Assembly (NCBI GenBank): GCA_001802655.1
Contig: MGZO01000077.1
Coordinates: 20,998 to 27,414 of the forward strand
Length of the DNA stretch: 6,417 bases
Source of the DNA: Hydrogenophilales bacterium RIFOXYD1_FULL_62_11
Lineage (GTDB): Bacteria; Pseudomonadota; Gammaproteobacteria; Burkholderiales; Thiobacillaceae
Direction: 5' to 3'
Shown here one piece after another: positions 1 through 5,776 of this stretch. The position numbers and the translations under genes are program-made. Numbering within the stretch: the stretch's first letter is position 1; each line of letters begins with the position of its first letter. The notes beneath the pieces are model-generated. The model was not told the origin of the DNA. It made no database searches and saw nothing but the letters and a program-made list of their open reading frames with translations.

Positions 1-1350
1 TCGGCAACCGACAGCGCAACCGGCAGCAGCACCGCCGGAGCAGGCACGGGCGCAGCAAGTGGCGACTCAACCGGCACCAGCATGGCAGAAGGCGGCACCG
101 GTTCGGCAACCGACACCGCAACCGGTACCAGCACTGCAGGTGCTGGCTCTGGCGCAGCAAGCGGCACATCGGCAAGTAGCGGCACCGCAGGCACCGGCAC
201 CGGCTCGGCGACCGACACCGCAACCGGTACCAGCACCGCAGGTGCGGGCTCTGGCGCTGCAAGTGGCGCAGCAACCGGCACCAGCACTGCAGGTGCGGGC
301 TCTGGCGCTGCAAGCGGTGACGCAACCGGCACCAGCATGGCAGGTGCAGGCAGCGGCGCCGCAAGTGGCGCCTCGACCAGCAGCGGAACCGCTGGCTCGG
401 GTAGCGGCGCAGCGAGCGGCGCGGCAAGCGGAACCAGCACGGCCTCCGCCTCCAGCGGTGCAGGTGGCACTGGCACGGGCGGAGAGAGCACTGACTCCGC
501 CTCCAGCGGTGCAACCGGCACTGGCACGGGCGGGTCCAGCACCGACACGGCATCAAGCTCTGGCGGTAACGCCACAGGCGGAGACGGGGGCGACCCAAGC
601 GGCACAGGTGGCGATGCTACGGGCGGGCTAGGCGGCACAGCAGGCGCGGGGACAGGTGCGGCAGGTGGTAGCGCAACCGGCACCAGCACAGCGGGCGCAG
701 GTACCGGCGCTGCAGGCGGCAGCACCAACGGCACCAGCACGGCAGGTGCAGGCACAGGTGCTGCAAGCGGTGACGCAACCGGCACCAGCATGGCTGGCGC
801 GGGTACGGGTGCCGCAGGCGGAGCCGGGGGCGCAGGTGGCTCCGGCTCCGGTGGCGCAGGCACCAGTGGCGCGGCCACCAACACCTCGGGCAACGGCGCA
901 GCAGGCGGCGCGGGTACAGGGGGTGATGGCACCGGCGCAGCCGCTAGCAGCACGGCAGGTAACGGGGCAGCAGGTACCGGCGGCAACGGCGGTGCAGGCG
1001 GCAGCGCGACGGTCGGCGATGGTGGCAATGGCGCAGCAGGGGGTGCAGGTGGTGCTGGCGGTGAAGGAGGTGCAGCAACGGCCACCGGCGGCGATGGCAC
1101 CGGCGGTGATGGCGAGATGGGCGGCAGCGCCGACAGCTCGGTCATGGCATCGGCCACCACCGGTAATGGTGCGGTAGGCGGCAATGGGGGTGACTCGAAT
1201 GGCGGCAACGCGGGCACCTTCGATGCGTCCAACAACATGACCTCTAGCGTGACCAACGGCGCCGGCATCATCTCGCTGTCGCAAAACACCGGGGCCAATG
1301 CCCTGACTCAAATCGGCGTGACGGTTCAGGCCAACCTGACTGTCCAGTAA
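1..1350 (+). CDS. Silk-like Gly/Ala/Ser/Thr repeat protein, putative Fap-type extracellular fibre or adhesin subunit (5' partial)
   Basis: The frame is open from base 1, so the gene starts upstream; an internal ATG at 82 is only a repeat Met codon and not a credible start. The visible 449 residues fall into three parts. Residues about 6-275 are 17-residue repeats (typical unit ATGTSTAGAGSGAASGA). Residues about 276-406 are an irregular Gly-rich tract of GGAGG/GNGG type. Residues 407-449 are a non-repetitive tail from the only Phe, containing QNTGAN (428-433) and ending in VQANLTVQ. There is no Lys, Arg, His, Cys, Trp or Tyr. The tail resembles the C-termini of repetitive secreted proteins found next to C39 peptidases and FapF-type barrels (family knowledge from memory), and downstream neighbours of both types are present here. 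I infer a secreted structural polymer assembled outside the outer membrane. The N-terminus and signal peptide are not visible. Alternatives are an ordinary low-complexity adhesin or a PGRS-like surface protein. The reading frame is certain; the role is moderately supported. Confidence 0.8.
   Translation, partial: SATDSATGSSTAGAGTGAASGDSTGTSMAEGGTGSATDTATGTSTAGAGSGAASGTSASSGTAGTGTGSATDTATGTSTAGAGSGAASGAATGTSTAGAGSGAASGDATGTSMAGAGSGAASGASTSSGTAGSGSGAASGAASGTSTASASSGAGGTGTGGESTDSASSGATGTGTGGSSTDTASSSGGNATGGDGGDPSGTGGDATGGLGGTAGAGTGAAGGSATGTSTAGAGTGAAGGSTNGTSTAGAGTGAASGDATGTSMAGAGTGAAGGAGGAGGSGSGGAGTSGAATNTSGNGAAGGAGTGGDGTGAAASSTAGNGAAGTGGNGGAGGSATVGDGGNGAAGGAGGAGGEGGAATATGGDGTGGDGEMGGSADSSVMASATTGNGAVGGNGGDSNGGNAGTFDASNNMTSSVTNGAGIISLSQNTGANALTQIGVTVQANLTVQ
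16..825 (+). repeat. 51-bp tandem coding repeats (17-residue units)
   Basis: Unit boundaries fall exactly every 51 bp at 16, 67, 118, 169, 220, 271, 322, 373, 424, 475, 526 and 577. A shortened 45-bp unit begins at 628, and full units resume at 673, 724 and 775. Most units begin with codons for ATGTS(T/M) followed by AGAG(S/T)GAA(S/G)G. Units 67-168 and 169-270 also match as 102-bp dimers sharing GSATDT before the ATGTST core. Units 424-627 are the most diverged but keep the period. The repeats vary at many synonymous third positions, so the array is not newly amplified, although unit-number variation between strains is likely. Confidence 0.9.
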
Positions 1351-1357
1351 ACCGATG

Positions 1358-1384
1358 CCCCGGAGCCGCGATGCGGTTCCGGGG
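1358..1384 (+). promoter_or_regulatory. Strong intergenic hairpin without U-tract
   Basis: The 54-bp gap after the repeat protein contains a near-perfect stem-loop. The arms are 1358-1369 (CCCCGGAGCCGC) and 1373-1384 (GCGGTTCCGGGG), with a 3-nt loop (GAT); 12 pairs form, one of them G-U. The next bases are ATTCCC, so there is no U-run for intrinsic termination. It ends 6 nt before the Shine-Dalgarno region of the next gene. Roles I consider plausible are protection of the 3' end of an abundant upstream mRNA, an RNase processing site or partial attenuation. The structure is seen in the sequence; the role is inferred. Confidence 0.6.
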
Positions 1385-1404
1385 ATTCCCGGAAGGAAGC
1401 TGTC

Positions 1405-1761
1405 ATGACCCTCTCGATTGCATTACTGAAAAAAACCGTACCGATTCTTTTGCTGGCGTGTCCCCTGCAAGCCAGCTGGGCCGAAACCGGCCAGACTTTT
1501 CCCGGCACCGAAAGCCTGTTCGATGCCGCTGTTTCCGACGATCTGCTGGCAGGCCAGCGCGGCAAGGCGCTGATTCCCACCAACACCAACAACCTCGATG
1601 GCGCCGTCTACGACAATTCGGCAAGCGATCTGGTGACCGGCTACAACAGCGTGAGCGACGGCTCGCTGGCAAACAATGCAGGGCTCAATACCGTGATCCA
1701 GAATTCCGGCAACAACGTGTTGATTCAAAACGCCGTGATCCTGAATATCCAGATGCAGTAA
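1405..1761 (+). CDS. Small exported Fap-locus protein with double-glycine-like site and IQN repeat tail
   Basis: The product has 118 residues. The ATG at 1405 follows an AAGGA Shine-Dalgarno (1393-1397) with a 7-nt spacer. Residues 1-26 form a signal peptide: KK at 9-10, hydrophobic core VPILLLACPL, probable cleavage after SWA (26). Residues 44-54 read SDDLLAGQRGK. Relative to a cut after K54 this places S at -11, L at -7 and G at -2, like a double-glycine leader but with Lys instead of the last Gly. The C-terminal part is Asn/Ser/Asp-rich and ends with two IQN triplets (98-100 and 107-109), matching the tails of the two other structural proteins of the operon. It lies 12 nt upstream of the C39 peptidase gene. 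By position and size it could be the FapA-like chaperone or a minor fibre subunit or nucleator; I cannot assign it to a named Fap protein with certainty. Confidence 0.82.
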   Translation: MTLSIALLKKTVPILLLACPLQASWAETGQTFPGTESLFDAAVSDDLLAGQRGKALIPTNTNNLDGAVYDNSASDLVTGYNSVSDGSLANNAGLNTVIQNSGNNVLIQNAVILNIQMQ

Positions 1762-1773
1762 GGAGAACACGCC

Positions 1774-2460
1774 ATGCGCAATTCAGCTTTGCTTTTGCTG
1801 GCGGTGCTGATCGCGATGCCGGGCGCGCAGGCGGGCATGGTCGACATTCCCGGCGCGGGTTCCGGCTCGTTCAACTTCAAGACCATGAGCATGAAGGAGC
1901 GGCAGTTCCGCTTCACCGTGCGCCAGCAATACGATTTCAGTTGCGGCTCGGCGGCGATCGCCACCCTGCTCACCCATCATTACGGCGACCCGGTCAAGGA
2001 AGAAGCCGTGTACCGCGCCATGTGGGAAACCGGCAACCACGACAAGATTCGCAAGGAAGGCTTTTCCATGCTCGACATGAAACGCTTCCTTGAATCGCGC
2101 GGTTACGCAGCCAATGGCTACACCGCCAATCTCACGAAACTGTCCAGCGTGGGCGTGCCCGCCATTGTGCTGATCCGCGATGGCCGCTACAACCATTTCG
2201 TCGTCGTCAAGGGGGTGCGCGACGGCAAGGTGGCTTTTGGCGACCCGGCCCAGGGCGCGCGCGTGATGGCGCTGCCTGAATTCGAACGCATGATGATCAA
2301 CCACATCGTGTTCGTGATTAACGGACACACCTCCCAAGTGGTGTTCAACAACCCGAAGGACTGGCGCGTGCGCGAGCAGGCGCCGGTTGGCATGGCGGCC
2401 ATGGGGGTGAGCGATCTGGCGAACTCTACTTTGCTGCGGCGGCCGCCAGGCGACTATTAG
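1774..2460 (+). CDS. Exported stand-alone C39 family cysteine peptidase (FapD-like)
   Basis: The product has 228 residues. Residues 1-20 form a signal peptide (LLLLAVLIAMPGAQA), so the enzyme should act in the periplasm. The C39 papain-like core is clear: QQYDFSCG with oxyanion-hole Gln51 and nucleophile Cys57, catalytic His141 in YNHFVVVKGV, and Asp157 in FGDP. There is no ABC ATPase or transmembrane domain, unlike bacteriocin-exporter C39 domains. This matches the free-standing C39 peptidases of Fap loci (FapD) in length and motif order. The Shine-Dalgarno TAAGGAG overlaps the stop codon of the upstream gene (1759-1765), with an 8-nt spacer to the ATG, so the two are translated as one operon. 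Likely substrates are the neighbouring exported proteins that carry double-glycine-like sites; this is inferred. The residues after about 190 are less conserved and end in RRPPGDY. Catalytic assignment is strong; pathway assignment is by context. Confidence 0.92.
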   Translation: MRNSALLLLAVLIAMPGAQAGMVDIPGAGSGSFNFKTMSMKERQFRFTVRQQYDFSCGSAAIATLLTHHYGDPVKEEAVYRAMWETGNHDKIRKEGFSMLDMKRFLESRGYAANGYTANLTKLSSVGVPAIVLIRDGRYNHFVVVKGVRDGKVAFGDPAQGARVMALPEFERMMINHIVFVINGHTSQVVFNNPKDWRVREQAPVGMAAMGVSDLANSTLLRRPPGDY

Positions 2461-2473
2461 TCAACACGCATCA

Positions 2474-2538
2474 TGTTCAGGCCCATGCCGCCCTTGCTGC
2501 AGCTATCCGGCACAGCGGGACGAATGGGCACCTGAACA
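2474..2538 (+). promoter_or_regulatory. Long structured RNA element before the 277-residue gene
   Basis: Most of the 96-bp gap folds on itself. The outer stem pairs TGTTCAGG (2474-2481) with CCTGAACA (2531-2538). CCCAT (2482-2486) pairs with ATGGG (2524-2528), with a 2-nt bulge CA (2529-2530). After a 4x4 internal loop, CCC (2491-2493) pairs with GGG (2517-2519), and GCTG (2496-2499) pairs with CAGC (2513-2516) across a TT bulge. It ends 6 nt before the Shine-Dalgarno GGGAG (2545-2549). No U-tract follows, so this is not a classical terminator. It could be an mRNA processing or stability element or a translational control structure; the role is inferred. Confidence 0.5.
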
Positions 2539-2556
2539 CGAACAGGGAGCATCAAC

Positions 2557-3390
2557 ATGCCACGCCAAGGTGAATTTCCCGTCAACTTTTCCAGTAACCG
2601 CGATTGCTATCGTTCGGGTCCCTCACCCTGCGTCATATTGGTGATAGCACTGGTCGCCATCCTGTCGGGCTATGCCTGCTTGTGCGAGGCCAGTTCCGAC
2701 CCTGACAGGCTGCCCGTATGGGAGCCTGTCAGCTCCGCTTTCAGTGACTCGCCACGCGCCAGCGATGACATGCTTGACCGCATGCGTGGCGGCTTCGTCG
2801 TCAGCTGGAACGGACAGGATTTCCTGCTGCCGTTTTCCATCGACGGCATCGAGCGTCTGACCCAGATCAACGGCCAGACTTACCTCAACGGCGAATTGAT
2901 GACGGCGGCGTTCAACTCCCGGGCGCTCACCCACTTTACGCAAACGGGGCCGGTCAGCGTGAGTGTGCAGAACGTGGTTCCGGTAAACGTGCAGGCCGGG
3001 GTGAGCGAACCCGTGGTGCAGCCGATGGCTCCGCCGCTCGCGCAAACCGCCAGCAGCCCGGGCGGGGCATCGGGTGAGGCGGGCAGCGCAGGTGCGGGGG
3101 GTGGCGAGAGTACGACGGCTGCCACCAGCAACGTGACCGTGCCCGCGCCCCCGCAGACCACGCAGGTGAGCACGAACGGCTCGTTGATCCTGATCCAGAA
3201 TGGTCCGGGCAACACCGTTGCGCTGCCCGCCAATCTGTCCGCTGATTCATTGTCGACTTTCATCCAGAACTCGGTGAACAATCAGGTGATCCGCAATATC
3301 ACCACGCTGAACATCACCCTCAATGCGCAGATGCTCGCCGTCCAGGCGCGGCTCAATGCGCTCAATCAAAGCCTGAATAACCTGCGTTAG
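2557..3390 (+). CDS. Exported Fap-locus accessory protein with double-glycine site, Gly/Ser linker and IQN tail (FapE-like by position)
   Basis: The product has 277 residues. The ATG at 2557 has Shine-Dalgarno GGGAG with a 7-nt spacer. A long n-region (1-24) precedes a hydrophobic core (25-42, CVILVIALVAILSGYACL); the probable signal peptidase I cut is after CEA (45). The cysteines at 41 and 43 do not form a good lipobox. Residues 69-79 read SDDMLDRMRGG, a close fit to the double-glycine leader pattern (S -11, L -7, M -4, GG -2/-1). Next comes a compact region with FVVSWNGQDFLLPF and a Gln/Val-rich stretch, then a Gly/Ala/Ser/Thr/Pro linker (about 164-205). The tail has two IQN motifs (213-219 and 236-242), then an amphipathic helix-like end (about 257-277). 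The tail aligns with the 118-residue protein upstream (11 of 21 identical between 235-255 here and 97-117 there). It is the last gene before the terminator. I do not recognise a named family with certainty; a minor fibre component or FapE-type partner is the best guess. Confidence 0.82.
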   Translation: MPRQGEFPVNFSSNRDCYRSGPSPCVILVIALVAILSGYACLCEASSDPDRLPVWEPVSSAFSDSPRASDDMLDRMRGGFVVSWNGQDFLLPFSIDGIERLTQINGQTYLNGELMTAAFNSRALTHFTQTGPVSVSVQNVVPVNVQAGVSEPVVQPMAPPLAQTASSPGGASGEAGSAGAGGGESTTAATSNVTVPAPPQTTQVSTNGSLILIQNGPGNTVALPANLSADSLSTFIQNSVNNQVIRNITTLNITLNAQMLAVQARLNALNQSLNNLR

Positions 3391-3411
3391 GCCGTGGCGT
3401 TCAGCTCGCAG

Positions 3412-3450
3412 CAGCAAAAAAGCCAGACTTGTCGCCTGGCTTTTTTGCTG
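3412..3450. terminator. Bidirectional intrinsic terminator between convergent genes
   Basis: A perfect 15-bp inverted repeat: CAGCAAAAAAGCCAG (3412-3426) pairs with CTGGCTTTTTTGCTG (3436-3450), with a 9-nt loop. The six T on each transcribed strand follow a GC-containing inner stem (GCCAG/CTGGC), so both the + strand operon (ending 3390) and the - strand barrel gene (ending 3467) get an intrinsic terminator. Confidence 0.93.
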
Positions 3451-3466
3451 GGCGCAGCGAACGCGC

Positions 3467-4774
3467 TCAGAAGCGAATTGGCACCCGCAAGGTGACGGTG
3501 GTGTCCGGCGTGTCTTCGGTCAGGCCGGCACCGACCGACAGGTTGAGGTTGGTGCGCTTGTTCAGCCGGTAGGAAAAGCCCGCCTGCAGGGTGGCCAGTT
3601 GAACTGCCAGTGCATCGTTGGCCACCTGGCCATCGAACGTGGTTTTGTCGATCCAGGTGTGCTCGTAACTCAGGCTGAACGAACTGCGTTCGTTGAGTGC
3701 CAGTCCCATGCCGAAGTTAAGGCCGACCGAATCGCCGGGATCCACTTCGCCAATGGTTTGGAAATTGACCACATTGTTATCCGTGTAACGGATCGTAGTA
3801 TCGACATCGCGCTTGATGTTCCAGACGTAATTGATGCCGCCGAAAAACACTACCGGGTCGGCGGGCAAGACTGCGCTTAGACTGGGCTGCAGGCTGTAAA
3901 AGCCGGAGCCGGTCGCAAGTTCCTTGGGCAGATTGAAGTTCAAGTCGTAATCCACTTCGTACTGATCCTTGCCGGTGCGCGTCTTGAGGCGCAGCCCGGC
4001 AACATAAAACGCGCCGTCGTCACGCGGTGCATTGAGCTGGTAGCGCGCCGCCAGCTCGATGTCGCCCAAGCCGTTGCCGTCCGAGCTGAACAACTGGTCG
4101 GTTGCGACGCCGCCGATGGATCGCGTCACCGTGTCGTCAGTGCGGTACACATAGGGCACGCGGGCTTCGATTTCGAGCCGGTTGGTCAGCCCGTAGCGTC
4201 CGCCCAGGGTGGCGATCCAGCTGCTGCGGTTGACGCTGCGTACGTCGATCTGTCCGATCAGCACTGCGTTCAGCACGCTGAAGCCGATGATGGACACCCG
4301 GTCCGACGAGCTGAAGGAATACTGCAGCGAGGGGTCGAAGATGAACGTGCCCTGAGGCGTCATGATGCTGGGCTGGTTGAACACGGTGGCCACGTCGAGG
4401 GTCGTGCTCACCCGCGAGGTGTCGGGGCCGGGACCTCGCCCGCGATACATCGAATCGTCGGCCTGGGCGACCTGGGTGGGGTGAATGTCCACCGGCATGC
4501 CTAGCTGCACCCGCATCGCCTCAATATTGCGCCGGGTTTCCTGCAGCGCGTGCCGGTGCTGTTCCAGTTTTTTCAGCTCGGCTTCCAGCAGTTGCTGCTG
4601 CTGCGTCAGCTTTCTGGATTGTTCCTCCAGTTGCTGGCGCATTGCGTTGATTTCCACCTGGTCGGGCGCGCTTGCCGCATGGCCGAACTGGGCCGCGATC
4701 AGCAGCGTCCCGGCGCCCAGCATGGCGCGTGATTTCAATGTTCCGTGTTTGCTTCCTGCAGACCCCTTGTTCAT
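3467..4774 (-). CDS. Outer-membrane beta-barrel exporter with N-terminal coiled coil (FapF-like)
   Basis: The product has 435 residues. The signal peptide is basic (K3, K9, K14, R16) with core AMLGAGTLLIAA and cleavage near GHA-ASA (33-36). Residues 40-92 form a coiled coil with hydrophobic heptad positions I42, L49, L56, L63, L70, L77, I84 and L91, rich in Gln/Glu/Lys. A linker (93-130) leads to a barrel-like C-terminal domain (about 130-435) with many alternating strands, containing TPQGTFIFDPSLQYSFSSS and IGQIDVRSVNR. It ends with the outer-membrane signature RVPIRF (terminal Phe). FapF of Pseudomonas has the same layout and similar length (trimeric barrel, periplasmic coiled coil), and the locus context agrees. 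Automatic annotation may call it a generic transporter or a phenol-degradation MetA-type barrel. The Shine-Dalgarno is AGGGGG with only a 4-nt spacer. An internal Met18 could start a shorter signal peptide. Unlike classical fap operons it is convergent to the other genes and lies 90 bp downstream of cbbR on the same strand. Confidence 0.88.
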   Translation of the reverse strand: MNKGSAGSKHGTLKSRAMLGAGTLLIAAQFGHAASAPDQVEINAMRQQLEEQSRKLTQQQQLLEAELKKLEQHRHALQETRRNIEAMRVQLGMPVDIHPTQVAQADDSMYRGRGPGPDTSRVSTTLDVATVFNQPSIMTPQGTFIFDPSLQYSFSSSDRVSIIGFSVLNAVLIGQIDVRSVNRSSWIATLGGRYGLTNRLEIEARVPYVYRTDDTVTRSIGGVATDQLFSSDGNGLGDIELAARYQLNAPRDDGAFYVAGLRLKTRTGKDQYEVDYDLNFNLPKELATGSGFYSLQPSLSAVLPADPVVFFGGINYVWNIKRDVDTTIRYTDNNVVNFQTIGEVDPGDSVGLNFGMGLALNERSSFSLSYEHTWIDKTTFDGQVANDALAVQLATLQAGFSYRLNKRTNLNLSVGAGLTEDTPDTTVTLRVPIRF

Positions 4775-4864
4775 ATATCCCCCTGTGTCCGGATGGCCGC
4801 ATTGACTGCGGCAACTATATGAATAGTCGCTGGAATGGCTTATGCAACCACTGCTTTGCAGGCA
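4775..4864 (-). other. Short gap between cbbR and the FapF-like gene
   Basis: Ninety bases with no U-tracted terminator for cbbR. It holds only small inverted repeats (GCCGC/GCGGC at 4796-4812 and ACTAT/ATAGT at 4814-4827). A TATAGT box on the - strand (4814-4819) could be a -10 element, but no convincing -35 lies at the right distance. Read-through from cbbR into the barrel gene is therefore possible. Confidence 0.3.
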
Positions 4865-5776
4865 TCAAAGTCCGCCTTTAGGACCCTGTTGCGCGGGTTC
4901 CAGCACGAATGCCTTGAATGCCTGCGCCACCGGCGACAGCCGCTTGTCGGCCCGGTGGACGACGTACCAGTGCCGCATGATCGGGAAGCCTTCGACTGCA
5001 AGCACTGCCAGCCGCTTGAGCGCCAGTTCCTGCTCCAGCGTCTGCAGCGACAGAATGCCGAGTCCCAGCCCGGCCTGCACCGCCTGCTTGATGGCCTCGT
5101 TGCTGCTCATTTCCATGCTGGTGACGATAGCCATGCCCTTGTCGGCGAAGTAGCGCTCCATTGCGCCGCGGGTGCCGGAGCCGGTTTCGCGCACAAGGAA
5201 GGGTGCTGAAGCGAGATCCTGGATCGTCACCTTCTTCTTGCGAGCGAGGGGATGGTCGGGCGGCGCGATCACCACCAGCGGGTTGTCCATGAAACGGGTG
5301 GCTTCCAGGTCGAGACCTTCCGGCACTTGCCCCATGATCGCCAGATCGATGCGGTTGGCTGCAAGCTGGGTCAGCACCGACTCGCGGTTGGAGACATCGA
5401 GATGAATCGACACCTTGGGATGCTTGCCGCGAAAGCTGGCCAGGATGGTGGTGGCAACCGCGCTCACGGTAGTCGTCACCGCGATGTTGAGCTGGCCGCT
5501 GTCCATGCCACGCAGTTGCGCCAGATTGGCCTGCAGGTCGTCGAGATGGGCGGTGATGCTGCGGCTGGCGTACAGCACCTCGCGCCCGGCCTCGGTCAGG
5601 AAGATTTTTTTGCCGAACTGCTCGGTGAGCGGCAGCCCCAGAATTTTCTCGATGCCGCGCACCTGCATCGAGACGGCAGGTTGCGACAGGTGAAGTTCCT
5701 CGGCCGCCCGGGTGAACGACAAATGGCGGGCGACTGCCTCAAACACGCGAAATTGGCGAAGCGTCAGGCGGCGCAT
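4865..5776 (-). CDS. cbbR: LysR-type transcriptional regulator CbbR
   Basis: The product has 303 residues, the usual length for LysR-type regulators. An N-terminal winged helix-turn-helix (residues about 4-63) includes the recognition region FTRAAEELHLSQPAVSMQV (21-39). A linker helix (about 65-90) leads to a periplasmic-binding-protein-like effector domain (about 93-295) starting GQLNIAVTTTVSAVA. It is divergent from the form II RuBisCO gene across a 136-bp gap, the standard position of CbbR, which activates Calvin-cycle genes in response to metabolites signalling carbon and redox status. The ATG at 5776 has no clear Shine-Dalgarno upstream, so translation may be weak. A 6-codon out-of-frame ORF beginning at 5784 overlaps the start. 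A stand-alone LysR regulator for another target is possible, but the context makes CbbR very likely. Confidence 0.92.
   Translation of the reverse strand: MRRLTLRQFRVFEAVARHLSFTRAAEELHLSQPAVSMQVRGIEKILGLPLTEQFGKKIFLTEAGREVLYASRSITAHLDDLQANLAQLRGMDSGQLNIAVTTTVSAVATTILASFRGKHPKVSIHLDVSNRESVLTQLAANRIDLAIMGQVPEGLDLEATRFMDNPLVVIAPPDHPLARKKKVTIQDLASAPFLVRETGSGTRGAMERYFADKGMAIVTSMEMSSNEAIKQAVQAGLGLGILSLQTLEQELALKRLAVLAVEGFPIMRHWYVVHRADKRLSPVAQAFKAFVLEPAQQGPKGGL

Noticed and set aside
59..631. Long Pro/Ala/Gln-rich open frame on the + strand
   Set aside because: It is the out-of-frame shadow of the GC-rich 51-bp repeats; stop codons are simply rare there, and the in-frame reading continues to the conserved tail.
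16..825. Tandem repeats as a CRISPR or minisatellite array
   Set aside because: Units are contiguous with no spacers, keep the reading frame, and differ mainly at synonymous codon positions, so they are protein repeats.
628..1311. 227-codon open frame on the - strand full of Cys/Ala/Thr
   Set aside because: Antisense shadow of the Gly/Ala repeat codons, with no start signal and no protein-like composition.
1371..2093. 240-codon + strand frame crossing two genes
   Set aside because: Arg/Gln-rich shadow overlapping two well-supported exported proteins that have their own Shine-Dalgarno sites.
2677..2690. Lipoprotein signal at Cys41/Cys43 of the 277-residue protein
   Set aside because: The residues before either cysteine do not fit a lipobox; a signal peptidase I site after CEA (45) is better.
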